A stretch of 7,225 bases of DNA from a bacterium. Its GTDB lineage: Bacteria; Thermosulfidibacterota; Thermosulfidibacteria; Thermosulfidibacterales; Thermosulfidibacteraceae. The notes under the pieces are model-generated. The model saw only the letters and a list, made by a program, of their open reading frames with translations, was not told the origin of the DNA and did no database searches. The stretch covers positions 1,749-8,973 of the forward strand of contig JALWBK010000158.1 in the NCBI GenBank assembly GCA_027037155.1. Direction: 5' to 3'. The position numbers and the translations under genes are program-made. Positions 1 to 6,532 of this stretch are shown one piece after another. Position 1 is the stretch's first letter; the number at the start of each line of letters is the position of its first letter.

Positions 1-319
1 CCTTTAAGTTTGACATCTTTTTGCCACAGTATCCGTTGGGACCTGTTAGAGAAGAATCGTAAATGTATAACAGAGGCTTGCCGTAGGCGTCTTTGCTGTT
101 TCTAACTACGGAAGGGAAGGTGGAGTTATCGGGCAAATAGCCATGAGATTGAGCATAGCCTATTACAGATTCTACAGCTGCATCTACTATTTCTCTGGTC
201 TGGTAGAGTTTTGCCCTCTTCACAAGCGTTCCAACCATACCCACGCCAAGCCCCAGAAGTATCCCAATTATGACCAGAACTATAGCGAGTTCTATTAAGG
301 TTAGACCGTTTCTCTTCAT
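1..319 (-). CDS. Type IV prepilin-like protein (pilin or pseudopilin), C-terminus outside window
   Basis: The first 106 residues of a secreted pilin-like subunit are visible, and the gene continues past the left edge. The N-terminus is a class III signal: a short basic leader MKRNG, then LTLIEL. A prepilin peptidase should cut after Gly5, leaving Leu at +1 and the conserved Glu at +5 (residue 10). A hydrophobic helix of about 22 residues follows (roughly residues 11-33), the usual membrane anchor and assembly spine of type IV pilins and type II secretion pseudopilins. The later part is polar and contains one Cys near residue 98. The start is the ATG whose complement is at 317-319, with GGAGGT 5 bases upstream (complement of 324-329). 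It is divergent from tRNA-Sec and has no obvious link to the metabolic genes. Major pilin and minor pseudopilin cannot be told apart here. Confidence 0.85.
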   Translation of the reverse strand, partial: MKRNGLTLIELAIVLVIIGILLGLGVGMVGTLVKRAKLYQTREIVDAAVESVIGYAQSHGYLPDNSTFPSVVRNSKDAYGKPLLYIYDSSLTGPNGYCGKKMSNLK

Positions 320-330
320 GGCGACCTCCA

Positions 331-349
331 TTTAAAGTTTAACTTTAAA
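331..349. promoter_or_regulatory. Perfect 19-bp palindrome upstream of the prepilin gene, possible operator
   Basis: The sequence is TTTAAAGTT, one central T, then AACTTTAAA: two 9-base arms that match perfectly as an inverted repeat. It lies immediately upstream of the Shine-Dalgarno of the prepilin gene (324-329), and upstream of the tRNA-Sec promoter. A weak minus-strand promoter can be drawn over it (TTGACC at 365-360, TAAACT at 341-336), so a bound dimer could block prepilin expression. It is not followed by a T-run in either direction, so it is not a typical terminator. AT-rich spacers do produce chance palindromes, so the operator role is inference. Confidence 0.35.
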
Positions 350-375
350 AAGCCTTGGTGGTCAATAAAGTATCC

Positions 376-404
376 TTGCCAGAGAACGGCTATTTTTATA
401 TTGT
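376..404 (+). promoter_or_regulatory. Sigma70-like promoter for tRNA-Sec
   Basis: The -35 box TTGCCA (376-381) matches TTGACA at 5 of 6 positions. A 17-base spacer leads to the -10 box TATTGT (399-404), which matches TATAAT at 4 of 6. A start about 7 bases further on, near 411, falls almost at the tRNA 5' end (413), so the leader would be only a base or two. The geometry is good, but no transcription data are available. Confidence 0.55.
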
Positions 405-412
405 ATGAGCTC

Positions 413-510
413 GGAAGGGCGTGAGGGCTGGTGCCCTCCCCGGACTTCAAATCCGGTGGGACCGTCGGAAAGGGCGGTCCGGTGGGTTCGATTCCCATGC
501 CCTTCCGCCA
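413..510 (+). tRNA. selC: tRNA-Sec (selenocysteine, anticodon UCA)
   Basis: This tRNA reads UGA codons as selenocysteine together with SelA, SelB and SelD. All the features that mark a bacterial tRNA-Sec are visible. The acceptor stem has 8 bp (413-420 with 499-506). The D stem has 6 bp (423-428 with 433-438) around a four-base loop. The anticodon stem has 5 bp (440-444 with 452-456) and carries the loop CTTCAAA, so the anticodon is TCA at 447-449. The long variable arm has a 6-bp stem (459-464 with 475-480). The T stem has 5 bp including one G-U pair (482-486 with 494-498) around TTCGATT. The discriminator base is G507 and CCA is encoded at 508-510. The 98-nt length and the 8+5 acceptor/T stack fit the bacterial type. 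No selenoprotein gene or SECIS element is seen in the window. Confidence 0.97.
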
Positions 511-643
511 TCTGCACGTCACTCCAATCCAAGTATTTCCAGGAAGGCCCCCTAAAATTCCTGAATTGTAAACTTGATTTTGTTCATCTGTGTTGCTAAA
601 TGAAAGCAAATGATATTAAGCGAGACTTAAAAGGAGGCTAAAG
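511..643 (+). other. Spacer between tRNA-Sec and the carboxylase operon
   Basis: This 133-bp stretch has no credible gene. A small inverted repeat (CAGGAA at 540-545 with TTCCTG at 558-563, 12-base loop) has no T-run directly after it and is a poor terminator. A weak promoter can be proposed with TTGATT at 574-579, a 17-base spacer and TAAATG at 597-602, but the -10 match is poor. The operon may therefore have its own weak promoter or be read through from the tRNA-Sec promoter. It ends in a strong Shine-Dalgarno, AGGAGG at 632-637, for the next gene. Confidence 0.4.
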
Positions 644-1465
644 ATGGTTATAGACACCCATTCTCAGTTGTGGACTGAAGAAGCCTTGGAAACCTTTCCT
701 GATTTTATGTTGGAGTCTTATCAAAAAATGTTTGGTGAGCATCTGACCCCCTCTTTGGAAGATACTATCAAAGACATGGACGAGGCTGGGGTTGACAAGG
801 CGGTTATTGTGGCGGTGGATGCAGAGACAACCTTTGGTTTTAAAACGCCCAACGAGCTGGTTGCCGAGGCTGTTAAGAAGTATCCCGATAGGCTCATAGG
901 CTTTGCAGGTGTTGATCCCAGAAAGGGTAAGCTTGCTTTGGATGAGCTTGAGTATGCAGTCAAAGAGCTTGGTATGAAGGGATTGAAGTTTATACCTCAT
1001 CTTAACGAGTTGAGGACCAACGACCCCCTGTTCTATCCCATATATGAGCTGGCCCAGGATCTTGGCATCCCTGTACTTTTTCATACAGGTACCCAGTACC
1101 ACGCAGGTACGAGGCTTAAGTACTGCCATCCCATTGACTTAGACGATGTGGCGGTTGACTTTCCCAGGTTGAAGATCGTTGCTGCCCACTTTGGGTGGCC
1201 TTGGGTTGGCGATGCCATTGCTTTGGCCATGAGGCATGAGAATGTGTATCTCAATGTTGCAGGATGGGCCCCCAAACACTATCCGGAGATGCTTATTAAG
1301 TACATGAACGGTCCTTTGAAAGAGAAGGTTCTGTTTGGTTCCGATTATCCTCTCGTTTCCAGAAAGCGCATAATAAAGGAGTTGCAGCAGCTTCCGCTTA
1401 AACCTCAGGTGTTGGAGAATCTTTTGAGCAATAATCCCAAGCGGTTTTTGGGTATAGAAGACTGA
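644..1465 (+). CDS. Amidohydrolase-2 family protein (ACMSD-like TIM-barrel metalloenzyme), with altered HxH motif
   Basis: This 273-residue protein belongs to the TIM-barrel amidohydrolase-2 family, whose members include metal-dependent hydrolases and non-oxidative decarboxylases such as ACMSD and gamma-resorcylate decarboxylase. Visible family marks are the N-terminal IDTHSQLW, FHTG (His147), AAHFGWPW (His182) and FGSDYP (Asp234), and the length is normal. The first motif is odd. Most relatives have His-x-His as metal ligands, but here the second position is Gln (His6, Gln8), so metal binding may be changed or weaker. The start at 644 has AGGAGG 6 bases upstream. The gene ends with TGA followed at once by in-frame TAA, and the biotin carboxylase begins 15 bases later. 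First place in a carboxylase operon suggests an acyl-CoA, carboxylate or decarboxylation substrate, but the reaction is unknown. Confidence 0.85.
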   Translation: MVIDTHSQLWTEEALETFPDFMLESYQKMFGEHLTPSLEDTIKDMDEAGVDKAVIVAVDAETTFGFKTPNELVAEAVKKYPDRLIGFAGVDPRKGKLALDELEYAVKELGMKGLKFIPHLNELRTNDPLFYPIYELAQDLGIPVLFHTGTQYHAGTRLKYCHPIDLDDVAVDFPRLKIVAAHFGWPWVGDAIALAMRHENVYLNVAGWAPKHYPEMLIKYMNGPLKEKVLFGSDYPLVSRKRIIKELQQLPLKPQVLENLLSNNPKRFLGIED

Positions 1466-1467
1466 TA

Positions 1468-1476
1468 AGGGAGGGG
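1468..1476 (+). promoter_or_regulatory. Ribosome binding site that sets the biotin carboxylase start
   Basis: A purine-rich AGGGAGGGG lies before two adjacent in-frame start codons, GTG at 1478 and ATG at 1481. Only the ATG has normal spacing from the AGGGAGG core, about 6 bases. The GTG would leave about 3 bases, so ATG 1481 is preferred. Confidence 0.7.
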
Positions 1477-1480
1477 TGTG

Positions 1481-2821
1481 ATGTTTTCCAAGGTGCTTAT
1501 AGCCAACAGAGGTGAGATTGCATGCAGGGTTATCAGAGCCTGCAAAGAATTGGGTATTAAGACAGTGGCTGTTTACTCTGAGGCCGATAAAGAGGCCTTG
1601 CACGTGAAGATGGCCGATGAGGCCTATCTCATAGGTCCTCCTCCTGCGGCTCAGAGCTATCTGAACATGGATAAGATTATTGAGGTGGCAAAGAATGCTG
1701 GTGCGGAGGCTATCCATCCTGGATACGGGTTCCTCGCTGAGAACTCCACCTTTATTCGGAAGGTTCAGGAGGCCGGACTTGTCTTTATAGGGCCCAATCC
1801 CGAGGCAGTGGAGGCCATGGGCTCAAAGATTGAAGCACGTCAAACCATGCAGAAAGCGGGTGTTCCTGTGGTGCCTGGTACCACAGAAGGAATCAGTGAT
1901 TTGGAGGAGGCGAAGCGCATCGCCAACGAGATAGGCTATCCTGTTATGGTGAAGGCGTCTGCCGGCGGTGGTGGTATTGGTATGCAGATAGCTAAAAACG
2001 ATGCCGAATTGGAGCAGGCCTTTAAGATGTGTCAGATGAGGGCCAAGGCCTACTTCGGTGATCCTACCCTTTACATAGAGAAATACATTGAGCAGCCAAG
2101 ACATATAGAGATACAGGTTCTGGCAGACAAGCACGGTAATGTGATCCACGTGAACGAGAGAGAGTGTTCTATTCAGAGAAGACACCAAAAGGTGATAGAG
2201 GAGTCCCCCTCTGTGGTGGTTACCCCTGAGCTGAGAGAGAAGATGGGAGAGGCGGCTAAGAGGGCTGCCGAGGCCATAAACTACGACAACGCCGGAACAG
2301 TAGAGTTCCTTGTGGATAAGGATCTGAACTTCTACTTCTTGGAGATGAATACCCGTATTCAGGTGGAGCATCCTGTGACGGAGATGACCACCGGTATAGA
2401 CTTGGTTCAGTGGCAGATAAAGATAGCTGCCGGTGAAGAGCTCACTCTGAAGCAGGAGGATGTGAAGATAAACGGCCATGCCATTGAGTGTCGTATCTAC
2501 GCTGAGGATCCCGATAAGAACTTTATGCCCTCGCCAGGTACCATAACCAAGTTGGTTTGGCCTGAATACGAGTGGCTCAGGATAGATCACGGAGTTTACG
2601 AGGGCTTTACCGTTACCCCCTTCTACGATCCCATGATCGCGAAGATGATCGCCTGGGGCAAGGACAGAGAGGAGGCCCGTTTGAGGATGATTGAGGCGTT
2701 GAAAAACACCGTTATTGAGGGAGTGAAGACAAATATACCGTTCCATCTTGAAGCGCTTCAGCATCCGTTGTTTATTGAAGGGAAAACGTATACAAGTTTC
2801 ATTAGCGACATGAAAAAATAA
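1481..2821 (+). CDS. Biotin carboxylase subunit of an acyl-CoA carboxylase
   Basis: This enzyme uses ATP and bicarbonate to carboxylate the biotin carried by the next gene's product. The protein has 446 residues, the normal size of a stand-alone AccC-type subunit. The order is an N-terminal pre-ATP-grasp domain beginning [13 protein letters not shown] (residues about 3-110), an ATP-grasp domain, and a biotin carboxylase C-terminal domain (about 330-440). Key sites are Lys158 with the glycine-rich loop [17 protein letters not shown] with Lys237, and [14 protein letters not shown] starting at Glu288, which supplies Arg292 and Glu296. The loop has Ile where E. coli AccC has Arg; I recall this variant from YngH-like subunits. 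There is no fused biotin domain, so the carrier is the separate downstream protein. The carboxylase context suggests methylcrotonyl-CoA rather than housekeeping acetyl-CoA carboxylase, but this subunit alone does not show the substrate. Confidence 0.95.
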   Translation: MFSKVLIANRGEIACRVIRACKELGIKTVAVYSEADKEALHVKMADEAYLIGPPPAAQSYLNMDKIIEVAKNAGAEAIHPGYGFLAENSTFIRKVQEAGLVFIGPNPEAVEAMGSKIEARQTMQKAGVPVVPGTTEGISDLEEAKRIANEIGYPVMVKASAGGGGIGMQIAKNDAELEQAFKMCQMRAKAYFGDPTLYIEKYIEQPRHIEIQVLADKHGNVIHVNERECSIQRRHQKVIEESPSVVVTPELREKMGEAAKRAAEAINYDNAGTVEFLVDKDLNFYFLEMNTRIQVEHPVTEMTTGIDLVQWQIKIAAGEELTLKQEDVKINGHAIECRIYAEDPDKNFMPSPGTITKLVWPEYEWLRIDHGVYEGFTVTPFYDPMIAKMIAWGKDREEARLRMIEALKNTVIEGVKTNIPFHLEALQHPLFIEGKTYTSFISDMKK

Positions 2822-2837
2822 AACAGGAGGTACAGAG

Positions 2838-3053
2838 ATGGCAGAGATTATTTCCCCCATGGCAGGAGTGGTGGCTGAGGTGAAGGTTAAGCCTGGAGAC
2901 ACTGTGGAGCCCGGGCAGGAGCTCTTCATCATGGAGTCCATGAAGATGATGATTCCTTTAGAGGCCGACAAGGGAGGAGTGGTGAAAGAGGTGAAGGTGA
3001 ATGTTGGGGATTTTGTGAATGAAGGGGATGTGGTGATAGTGCTGGAGGATTAG
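2838..3053 (+). CDS. Small biotin carrier protein (biotinyl domain only)
   Basis: This 71-residue protein consists of little more than one biotinyl domain. It carries biotin between the biotin carboxylase and carboxyltransferase active sites. The biotinylation motif is ESMKMM with Lys36 as the attachment residue; Ser replaces the Ala of the common AMKM form. Flanking PMAG (residues 7-10) and the PGDTVEPGQ turn are typical of the family. It lacks the long Ala/Pro-rich N-terminal part of AccB, and its size resembles the short carriers of MCC-like carboxylases such as Bacillus YngHB. AGGAGG at 2825-2830 is 7 bases before the ATG. It lies 16 bases after the biotin carboxylase and 2 bases before the hydratase. 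A biotin ligase is needed but is not in the window. Confidence 0.95.
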   Translation: MAEIISPMAGVVAEVKVKPGDTVEPGQELFIMESMKMMIPLEADKGGVVKEVKVNVGDFVNEGDVVIVLED

Positions 3054-3055
3054 TT

Positions 3056-3832
3056 ATGAGCTTTGTTCTAAAGGAGAAGAGGGATTTTGTCCTTCTTCTC
3101 ACCCTCAATCGTCCTGAGATGATGAACGCCCTTAATCTCCAGACGTTGCTGGAGTTGAGGTCCGCTTTGGAGGAGGTTTGGTTTTCACGGGATGTCCGCG
3201 TTTTGATTATCACCGGTGCAGGGGAGAAGGCCTTTTGTGCTGGAGCTGACCTGAAGGAAAGGGAGAGGATGAGCGAGATTGAGGTGAAGAACTACATAAA
3301 GACCATTAGAGACACCTTCACCATGATTGAGGACATCCCGAAACCTGTTATCTGTGCCATAAACGGGTACGCCTTTGGTGGTGGTTTGGAGATGGCCCTT
3401 GCCTGTGACATCAGAATAGCGGCGGATACAGCCAAGATGGGACTTACCGAAACAAGCCTTGCCATTATCCCGGGAGCAGGTGGCACGCAGCGTCTTCCAA
3501 GGGTGGTGGGCAAAGCCAAGGCTAAAGAGCTGATCTTCACGGCAAGGAGGATAGATGCCCAAGAGGCCTACCGTATAGGGCTGGTCAATGAGGTGGTTCC
3601 GAGAGAGAGACTCCTTGATAGGGCCTTTGAGATAGCCTCAGAGATAGCCCAGAATGGGCCTTTGGCTGTGGAAGCGGCCAAGTTTGCTATCAACCGTGGT
3701 TCTGAGGTGGATCTCAAGACGGGCCTTGAGATTGAGTCTAAGGCTTACGATACGCTTATCCCCACCAAGGACAGAAGAGAGGGGCTTTTGGCCTTTAAGG
3801 AGAAGAGAAAGCCCAACTATGTGGGCGAGTAG
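3056..3832 (+). CDS. Enoyl-CoA hydratase, probably 3-methylglutaconyl-CoA hydratase (AUH/LiuC type)
   Basis: This 258-residue crotonase-fold enzyme has both catalytic glutamates: Glu112 in GGGLEMALACD and Glu132 in MGLTETSLAIIPGAGG, 20 residues apart as in rat enoyl-CoA hydratase (Glu144/Glu164). The oxyanion-hole segments AFCAGADL and AFGGGLE are intact. Several stretches closely resemble human AUH as I remember it: AKMGLxETxLAIIPGxGGTQRLPR, AKELIFxAR, EVDLxTGLxIE, and the C-terminus IPTKDRxEGLLAFKEKR. AUH interconverts 3-methylglutaconyl-CoA and HMG-CoA. That activity, set between carboxylase subunits, is the main evidence that the operon handles C5 branched acyl-CoA. The start is the ATG 2 bases after the previous stop, with GGAGG 7 bases upstream inside that gene. 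A generic short-chain enoyl-CoA hydratase remains possible. Confidence 0.9.
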   Translation: MSFVLKEKRDFVLLLTLNRPEMMNALNLQTLLELRSALEEVWFSRDVRVLIITGAGEKAFCAGADLKERERMSEIEVKNYIKTIRDTFTMIEDIPKPVICAINGYAFGGGLEMALACDIRIAADTAKMGLTETSLAIIPGAGGTQRLPRVVGKAKAKELIFTARRIDAQEAYRIGLVNEVVPRERLLDRAFEIASEIAQNGPLAVEAAKFAINRGSEVDLKTGLEIESKAYDTLIPTKDRREGLLAFKEKRKPNYVGE

Positions 3833-3842
3833 GAGGTAGGTC

Positions 3843-5390
3843 ATGAGTGAGAAGAAGACAAAGGGACAGATACTGTGGGAATTGAAAGAGAAGATAAAGC
3901 AGATGGGACCTGAGCGCCATAAGAAGCGCATAAAGGAGCAGGGTAAGCTCCTATGCCGTGAGAGGTTGCAGATACTTTTGGATCCCGAGCCCATAGTTGA
4001 GGACGGAATGCTGGCTGCCTGTTTGGAGGAGGAGCTTCCCGCTGATGGTGTTGTTACGGTGCTTGGTAAGATAAACGGACGTGATGTATGTGTTATGGCG
4101 AATGATTTCTCGGTGAAGGCCGGTTCCTGGGGTCCTCGTACTGTTGAGAAGATTATTCGCATTCAGGAAACGGCCATGCGCCTTCGCATTCCGATGATCT
4201 ACCTGGTGGACTCGGCGGGGCTTAGGATTGATTACCAGATACATTGCTTCCCCGGTAGGCGCCATGCAGGTAGGATATTCCATCTTCAGGCCTTGATGTC
4301 TGGTATGGTGCCTCAGATATGCCTTCTTTCTGGTCCTTCTGCGGCGGGAGGTGCCTACATTCCCACCTTCTGTGATGTGATTATATGTGTGGACAAGCTT
4401 GGAGCCATGTACCTTGGGTCTCCGAGAATGGCAGAGGTCACCATTGGAGAGAAGGTGACCATTGAGGAGATGGGTGGATCAAGGCTTCACTGTGAGGTTT
4501 CTGGTGTTGGTGATGTTTTGGTGCAGACAGAAGAAGAAGGTCTTCAGAAGATAAAGGATTATCTCTCTTACTTCCCGCAGCACTGCTTTGAGAAGCCTCC
4601 AGTGGCTGAACCTAAGGAGCCTGAAAAGGATCCTGCTGAGCTTGAGAAGATCATACCTGAAAACCAAAACGTACCCTTTGATATGTACGAGGTTATCTGG
4701 CGCATAATAGATGCCGGCTCTTGGTTTGAGATGAAGGAGCTGTGGGCAAGGGAGATAATAACTGGTTTTGCCAGGATAAACGGTAAGCCCGTTGGCATCA
4801 TTGCCAATCAGCCCAAGGTGAAGGGTGGCGTGCTCTTTGTGGACTCGGCAGATAAGGCCTGTAGGTTCATAAGGCTGTGCGATGCCTTCAACATTCCCAT
4901 TCTCTTTCTGATGGATGTGCCTGGATTCATGATCGGTAGCGCCGTGGAAAGGGAAGGAATTCTGCGTCACGGTTGTAAGATGCTTTACGCTGTCTCTGAG
5001 GCCACTGTGCCCAAGATCTCCGTGGTGGTGAGAAAGGCCTACGGTGCTGGCCTTTACGCCATGTGTGGCCCGTCCCACGAGCCCGATGCGTGTATAGCTC
5101 TACCTACAGCCTTAGTGGCGGTTATGGGACCTGAGGCTGCGGTAAATGCCGTTTTCTACAACAAGATACAGGAGATCAAAGATCCTAAGGAGCGCTTCCA
5201 GTTTGTTAAGCAGAAGCAGGAGGAGTACAGAGATCAGGTGGATATCTATAAACTGGCCGATAACTTGGTGATTGACGATATGGTGCCTGCTTGGGAGCTG
5301 AGGAACGAGCTGATTAAACGCTTCTCCTTCTACGAGAACAAGCCAGGTGAGCTGAGATATCCTAAGAAGCACGGAGTCATGCAGGTTTAG
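3843..5390 (+). CDS. Acyl-CoA carboxyltransferase subunit (MCC/PCC beta-like)
   Basis: This 515-residue protein moves the carboxyl group from biotin to an acyl-CoA, or the reverse. It has the two crotonase-like halves of the family: an N-domain (about 30-250) and a C-domain (about 275-500), joined by a Pro/Glu/Lys-rich linker near 250-275. Predicted oxyanion-stabilising loops are GPSAAGGAY (164-172) and YGAGLYAMCGP (from Tyr400). FPGRRHAGRIFHLQ in the N-domain and GAGxYxMCG in the C-domain recall methylcrotonyl-CoA carboxylase beta. The surrounding KAYG and LPTALVAVMGPEAAV are closer to propionyl-CoA carboxylase-like proteins, so the sequence alone does not fix the substrate. The neighbouring AUH-like hydratase favours 3-methylcrotonyl-CoA. 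AGGAGG at 3831-3836 overlaps the preceding stop codon, and the start is 6 bases later. No clear terminator follows. Confidence 0.92.
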   Translation: MSEKKTKGQILWELKEKIKQMGPERHKKRIKEQGKLLCRERLQILLDPEPIVEDGMLAACLEEELPADGVVTVLGKINGRDVCVMANDFSVKAGSWGPRTVEKIIRIQETAMRLRIPMIYLVDSAGLRIDYQIHCFPGRRHAGRIFHLQALMSGMVPQICLLSGPSAAGGAYIPTFCDVIICVDKLGAMYLGSPRMAEVTIGEKVTIEEMGGSRLHCEVSGVGDVLVQTEEEGLQKIKDYLSYFPQHCFEKPPVAEPKEPEKDPAELEKIIPENQNVPFDMYEVIWRIIDAGSWFEMKELWAREIITGFARINGKPVGIIANQPKVKGGVLFVDSADKACRFIRLCDAFNIPILFLMDVPGFMIGSAVEREGILRHGCKMLYAVSEATVPKISVVVRKAYGAGLYAMCGPSHEPDACIALPTALVAVMGPEAAVNAVFYNKIQEIKDPKERFQFVKQKQEEYRDQVDIYKLADNLVIDDMVPAWELRNELIKRFSFYENKPGELRYPKKHGVMQV

Positions 5391-5406
5391 TTTTATGAAA
5401 AAAGTC

Positions 5407-5435
5407 TTGACAATAATAAAACTAAATGCTATTCA
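5407..5435 (+). promoter_or_regulatory. Sigma70-like promoter before HMG-CoA synthase
   Basis: A perfect -35 box TTGACA (5407-5412) is followed by a 17-base spacer and TATTCA (5430-5435). The -10 box is weak but carries an upstream TGC (5427-5429), the extended -10 pattern. Transcription would start near 5442, leaving a leader of about 24 bases. It lies in the only sizeable gap between the metabolic genes (5391-5465), so HMG-CoA synthase and thiolase may be transcribed separately from the carboxylase genes or in addition to them. Confidence 0.6.
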
Positions 5436-5453
5436 GTGGCAGAAACCATTTTT

Positions 5454-5459
5454 AGGAGG
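5454..5459 (+). promoter_or_regulatory. Ribosome binding site that sets the HMG-CoA synthase start
   Basis: AGGAGG here is 6 bases before ATG 5466. An in-frame GTG at 5436 would add 10 residues, but it lies upstream of this site and inside or next to the proposed promoter, so 5466 is chosen. Confidence 0.85.
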
Positions 5460-5465
5460 TTCGTT

Positions 5466-6521
5466 ATGGCAGTGGGGATTGTAGGTTACGGAAGTTATGT
5501 GCCCCGGTACCGCATCAAGGTGGAAGAGATAGCCAAGCAGTGGGGAGATGATCCTGAGAGCATTAAGAATGGACTTTTGCTTTACGAGAAGACCGTGCCG
5601 GGTATGGATGAGGACACCATTACTATCTCTTACATGGCGGCAAAGTATGCTCTTCAGAGAGCAGGGATTGATCCCAAGGAGATAGGTGCCCTCTATATTG
5701 GTTCTGAGTCCCATCCTTACGCGGTTAAGCCTTCCGGTACCGTTGTGGCAGAAGCATTGGGGATTACCCCGGATGTGCATATCGCGGACTTTGAGTTTGC
5801 ATGTAAGGCCGGTTCTGAGGCTATGTTTGTGGCTTACTCCCACGTTAAGTCTGGCAATATGAAATACGCCATGGGTATCGGTGCGGATACCTCTCAGGGT
5901 GCTCCTGGAGATGCCCTTGAGTACTCCGCTGCTGCTGGTGGTTCCGCCTTTATCTTTGGAACCGAGAACTTGGTGGCTGAGGTGGTGGAGACCTACTCCT
6001 TCACTACCGATACCCCCGACTTCTGGAGAAGGGAGCACGAGTTCTATCCCCAGCACGCTGGAAGGTTCACTGGTGAGCCTGCTTACTTCAGGCACGTGCT
6101 CTCCTGTGCAAGGGCTTTGATGGAGAAGGCTGGCATGAAGCCTGAGGACTTTGCCTATGCTATATTCCACATGCCCAACGGTAAGTTCCCCTTGAGGGCT
6201 GGTAAGATCCTTGGATTCAAGAAGGAGCAGCTTGAGCCCGGGTGGATCGTGCCCTGGCAGGGTAACACCTATTCCGGTTCTTCACCCACGGGATTTGCTG
6301 CTACCTTGGATATAGCCAAGCCTGGCGACTACATCCTTATGGTCTCTTTCGGTTCTGGTGCTGGCTCTGACGGATTTATCTTCAAGGTGACCGAGAGAAT
6401 TGAGGAGGTGAGGGACAAGGCGCCCAAATTCTGGGATATGCTCAAGAGCAACAAGATCTATCTTGATTACGGCCTCTATGCCAAGTTCCGTGGTAAGCTT
6501 ATCTTGAGGCCAGAACTTTAG
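5466..6521 (+). CDS. Hydroxymethylglutaryl-CoA synthase, archaeal type
   Basis: The family condenses acetoacetyl-CoA with acetyl-CoA to HMG-CoA, a reaction that can in principle run backwards. From ATG 5466 the protein has 351 residues, like archaeal HMG-CoA synthases and shorter than the eukaryotic form. It begins [15 protein letters not shown]. The expected Glu-Cys-His set is visible: Glu81 in [14 protein letters not shown], nucleophile Cys113 in [12 protein letters not shown], and His235 in FHMPNGKFP. The fold is thiolase-like, with GSGAGSDGF near the C-terminus. The thiolase gene starts 11 bases after the stop, the order known from archaea, where the two enzymes form a channelling complex with a DUF35 protein. 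It may serve mevalonate synthesis, but its place beside methylcrotonyl-CoA carboxylase-like genes and an AUH-like hydratase suggests C5 acyl-CoA metabolism. A 3-ketoacyl-ACP synthase III-like role is less likely given the close archaeal-type motifs. Confidence 0.9.
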   Translation: MAVGIVGYGSYVPRYRIKVEEIAKQWGDDPESIKNGLLLYEKTVPGMDEDTITISYMAAKYALQRAGIDPKEIGALYIGSESHPYAVKPSGTVVAEALGITPDVHIADFEFACKAGSEAMFVAYSHVKSGNMKYAMGIGADTSQGAPGDALEYSAAAGGSAFIFGTENLVAEVVETYSFTTDTPDFWRREHEFYPQHAGRFTGEPAYFRHVLSCARALMEKAGMKPEDFAYAIFHMPNGKFPLRAGKILGFKKEQLEPGWIVPWQGNTYSGSSPTGFAATLDIAKPGDYILMVSFGSGAGSDGFIFKVTERIEEVRDKAPKFWDMLKSNKIYLDYGLYAKFRGKLILRPEL

Positions 6522-6532
6522 GAGGTGTTGAT

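Noticed and set aside
336..365. Minus-strand promoter for the prepilin gene (TTGACC, 18-base spacer, TAAACT)
   Set aside because: The predicted start would fall on the ribosome binding site at 324-329 and leave almost no leader. It is kept only as a remark on the palindrome.
540..563. Small inverted repeat after tRNA-Sec as a terminator
   Set aside because: The stem is only 6 bp with a 12-base loop and no T-run follows directly, so it does not qualify as an intrinsic terminator.
405..599. A 64-codon plus-strand open frame over the tRNA
   Set aside because: Most of it is the tRNA-Sec sequence itself, which has full cloverleaf support. The frame has no ribosome binding site and no recognisable protein.
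413..643. tRNA-Sec as an integration site for a mobile element
   Set aside because: No integrase, no repeat of the tRNA 3' end elsewhere in the window, and no mobile-element genes are visible.
1823..2971. A long minus-strand open frame (382 codons) opposite the biotin carboxylase
   Set aside because: The plus strand encodes a clearly conserved enzyme. The antisense product is low-complexity in character, rich in His/Leu/Ser, and matches no family I know. It is a by-product of codon bias.
5395..5484. A 29-codon reading frame (ATG 5395 to TAG 5482) starting MKKVLT in the spacer before HMG-CoA synthase
   Set aside because: It has no good ribosome binding site, runs through the proposed promoter and the HMG-CoA synthase Shine-Dalgarno, and overlaps the start of that gene in another frame.
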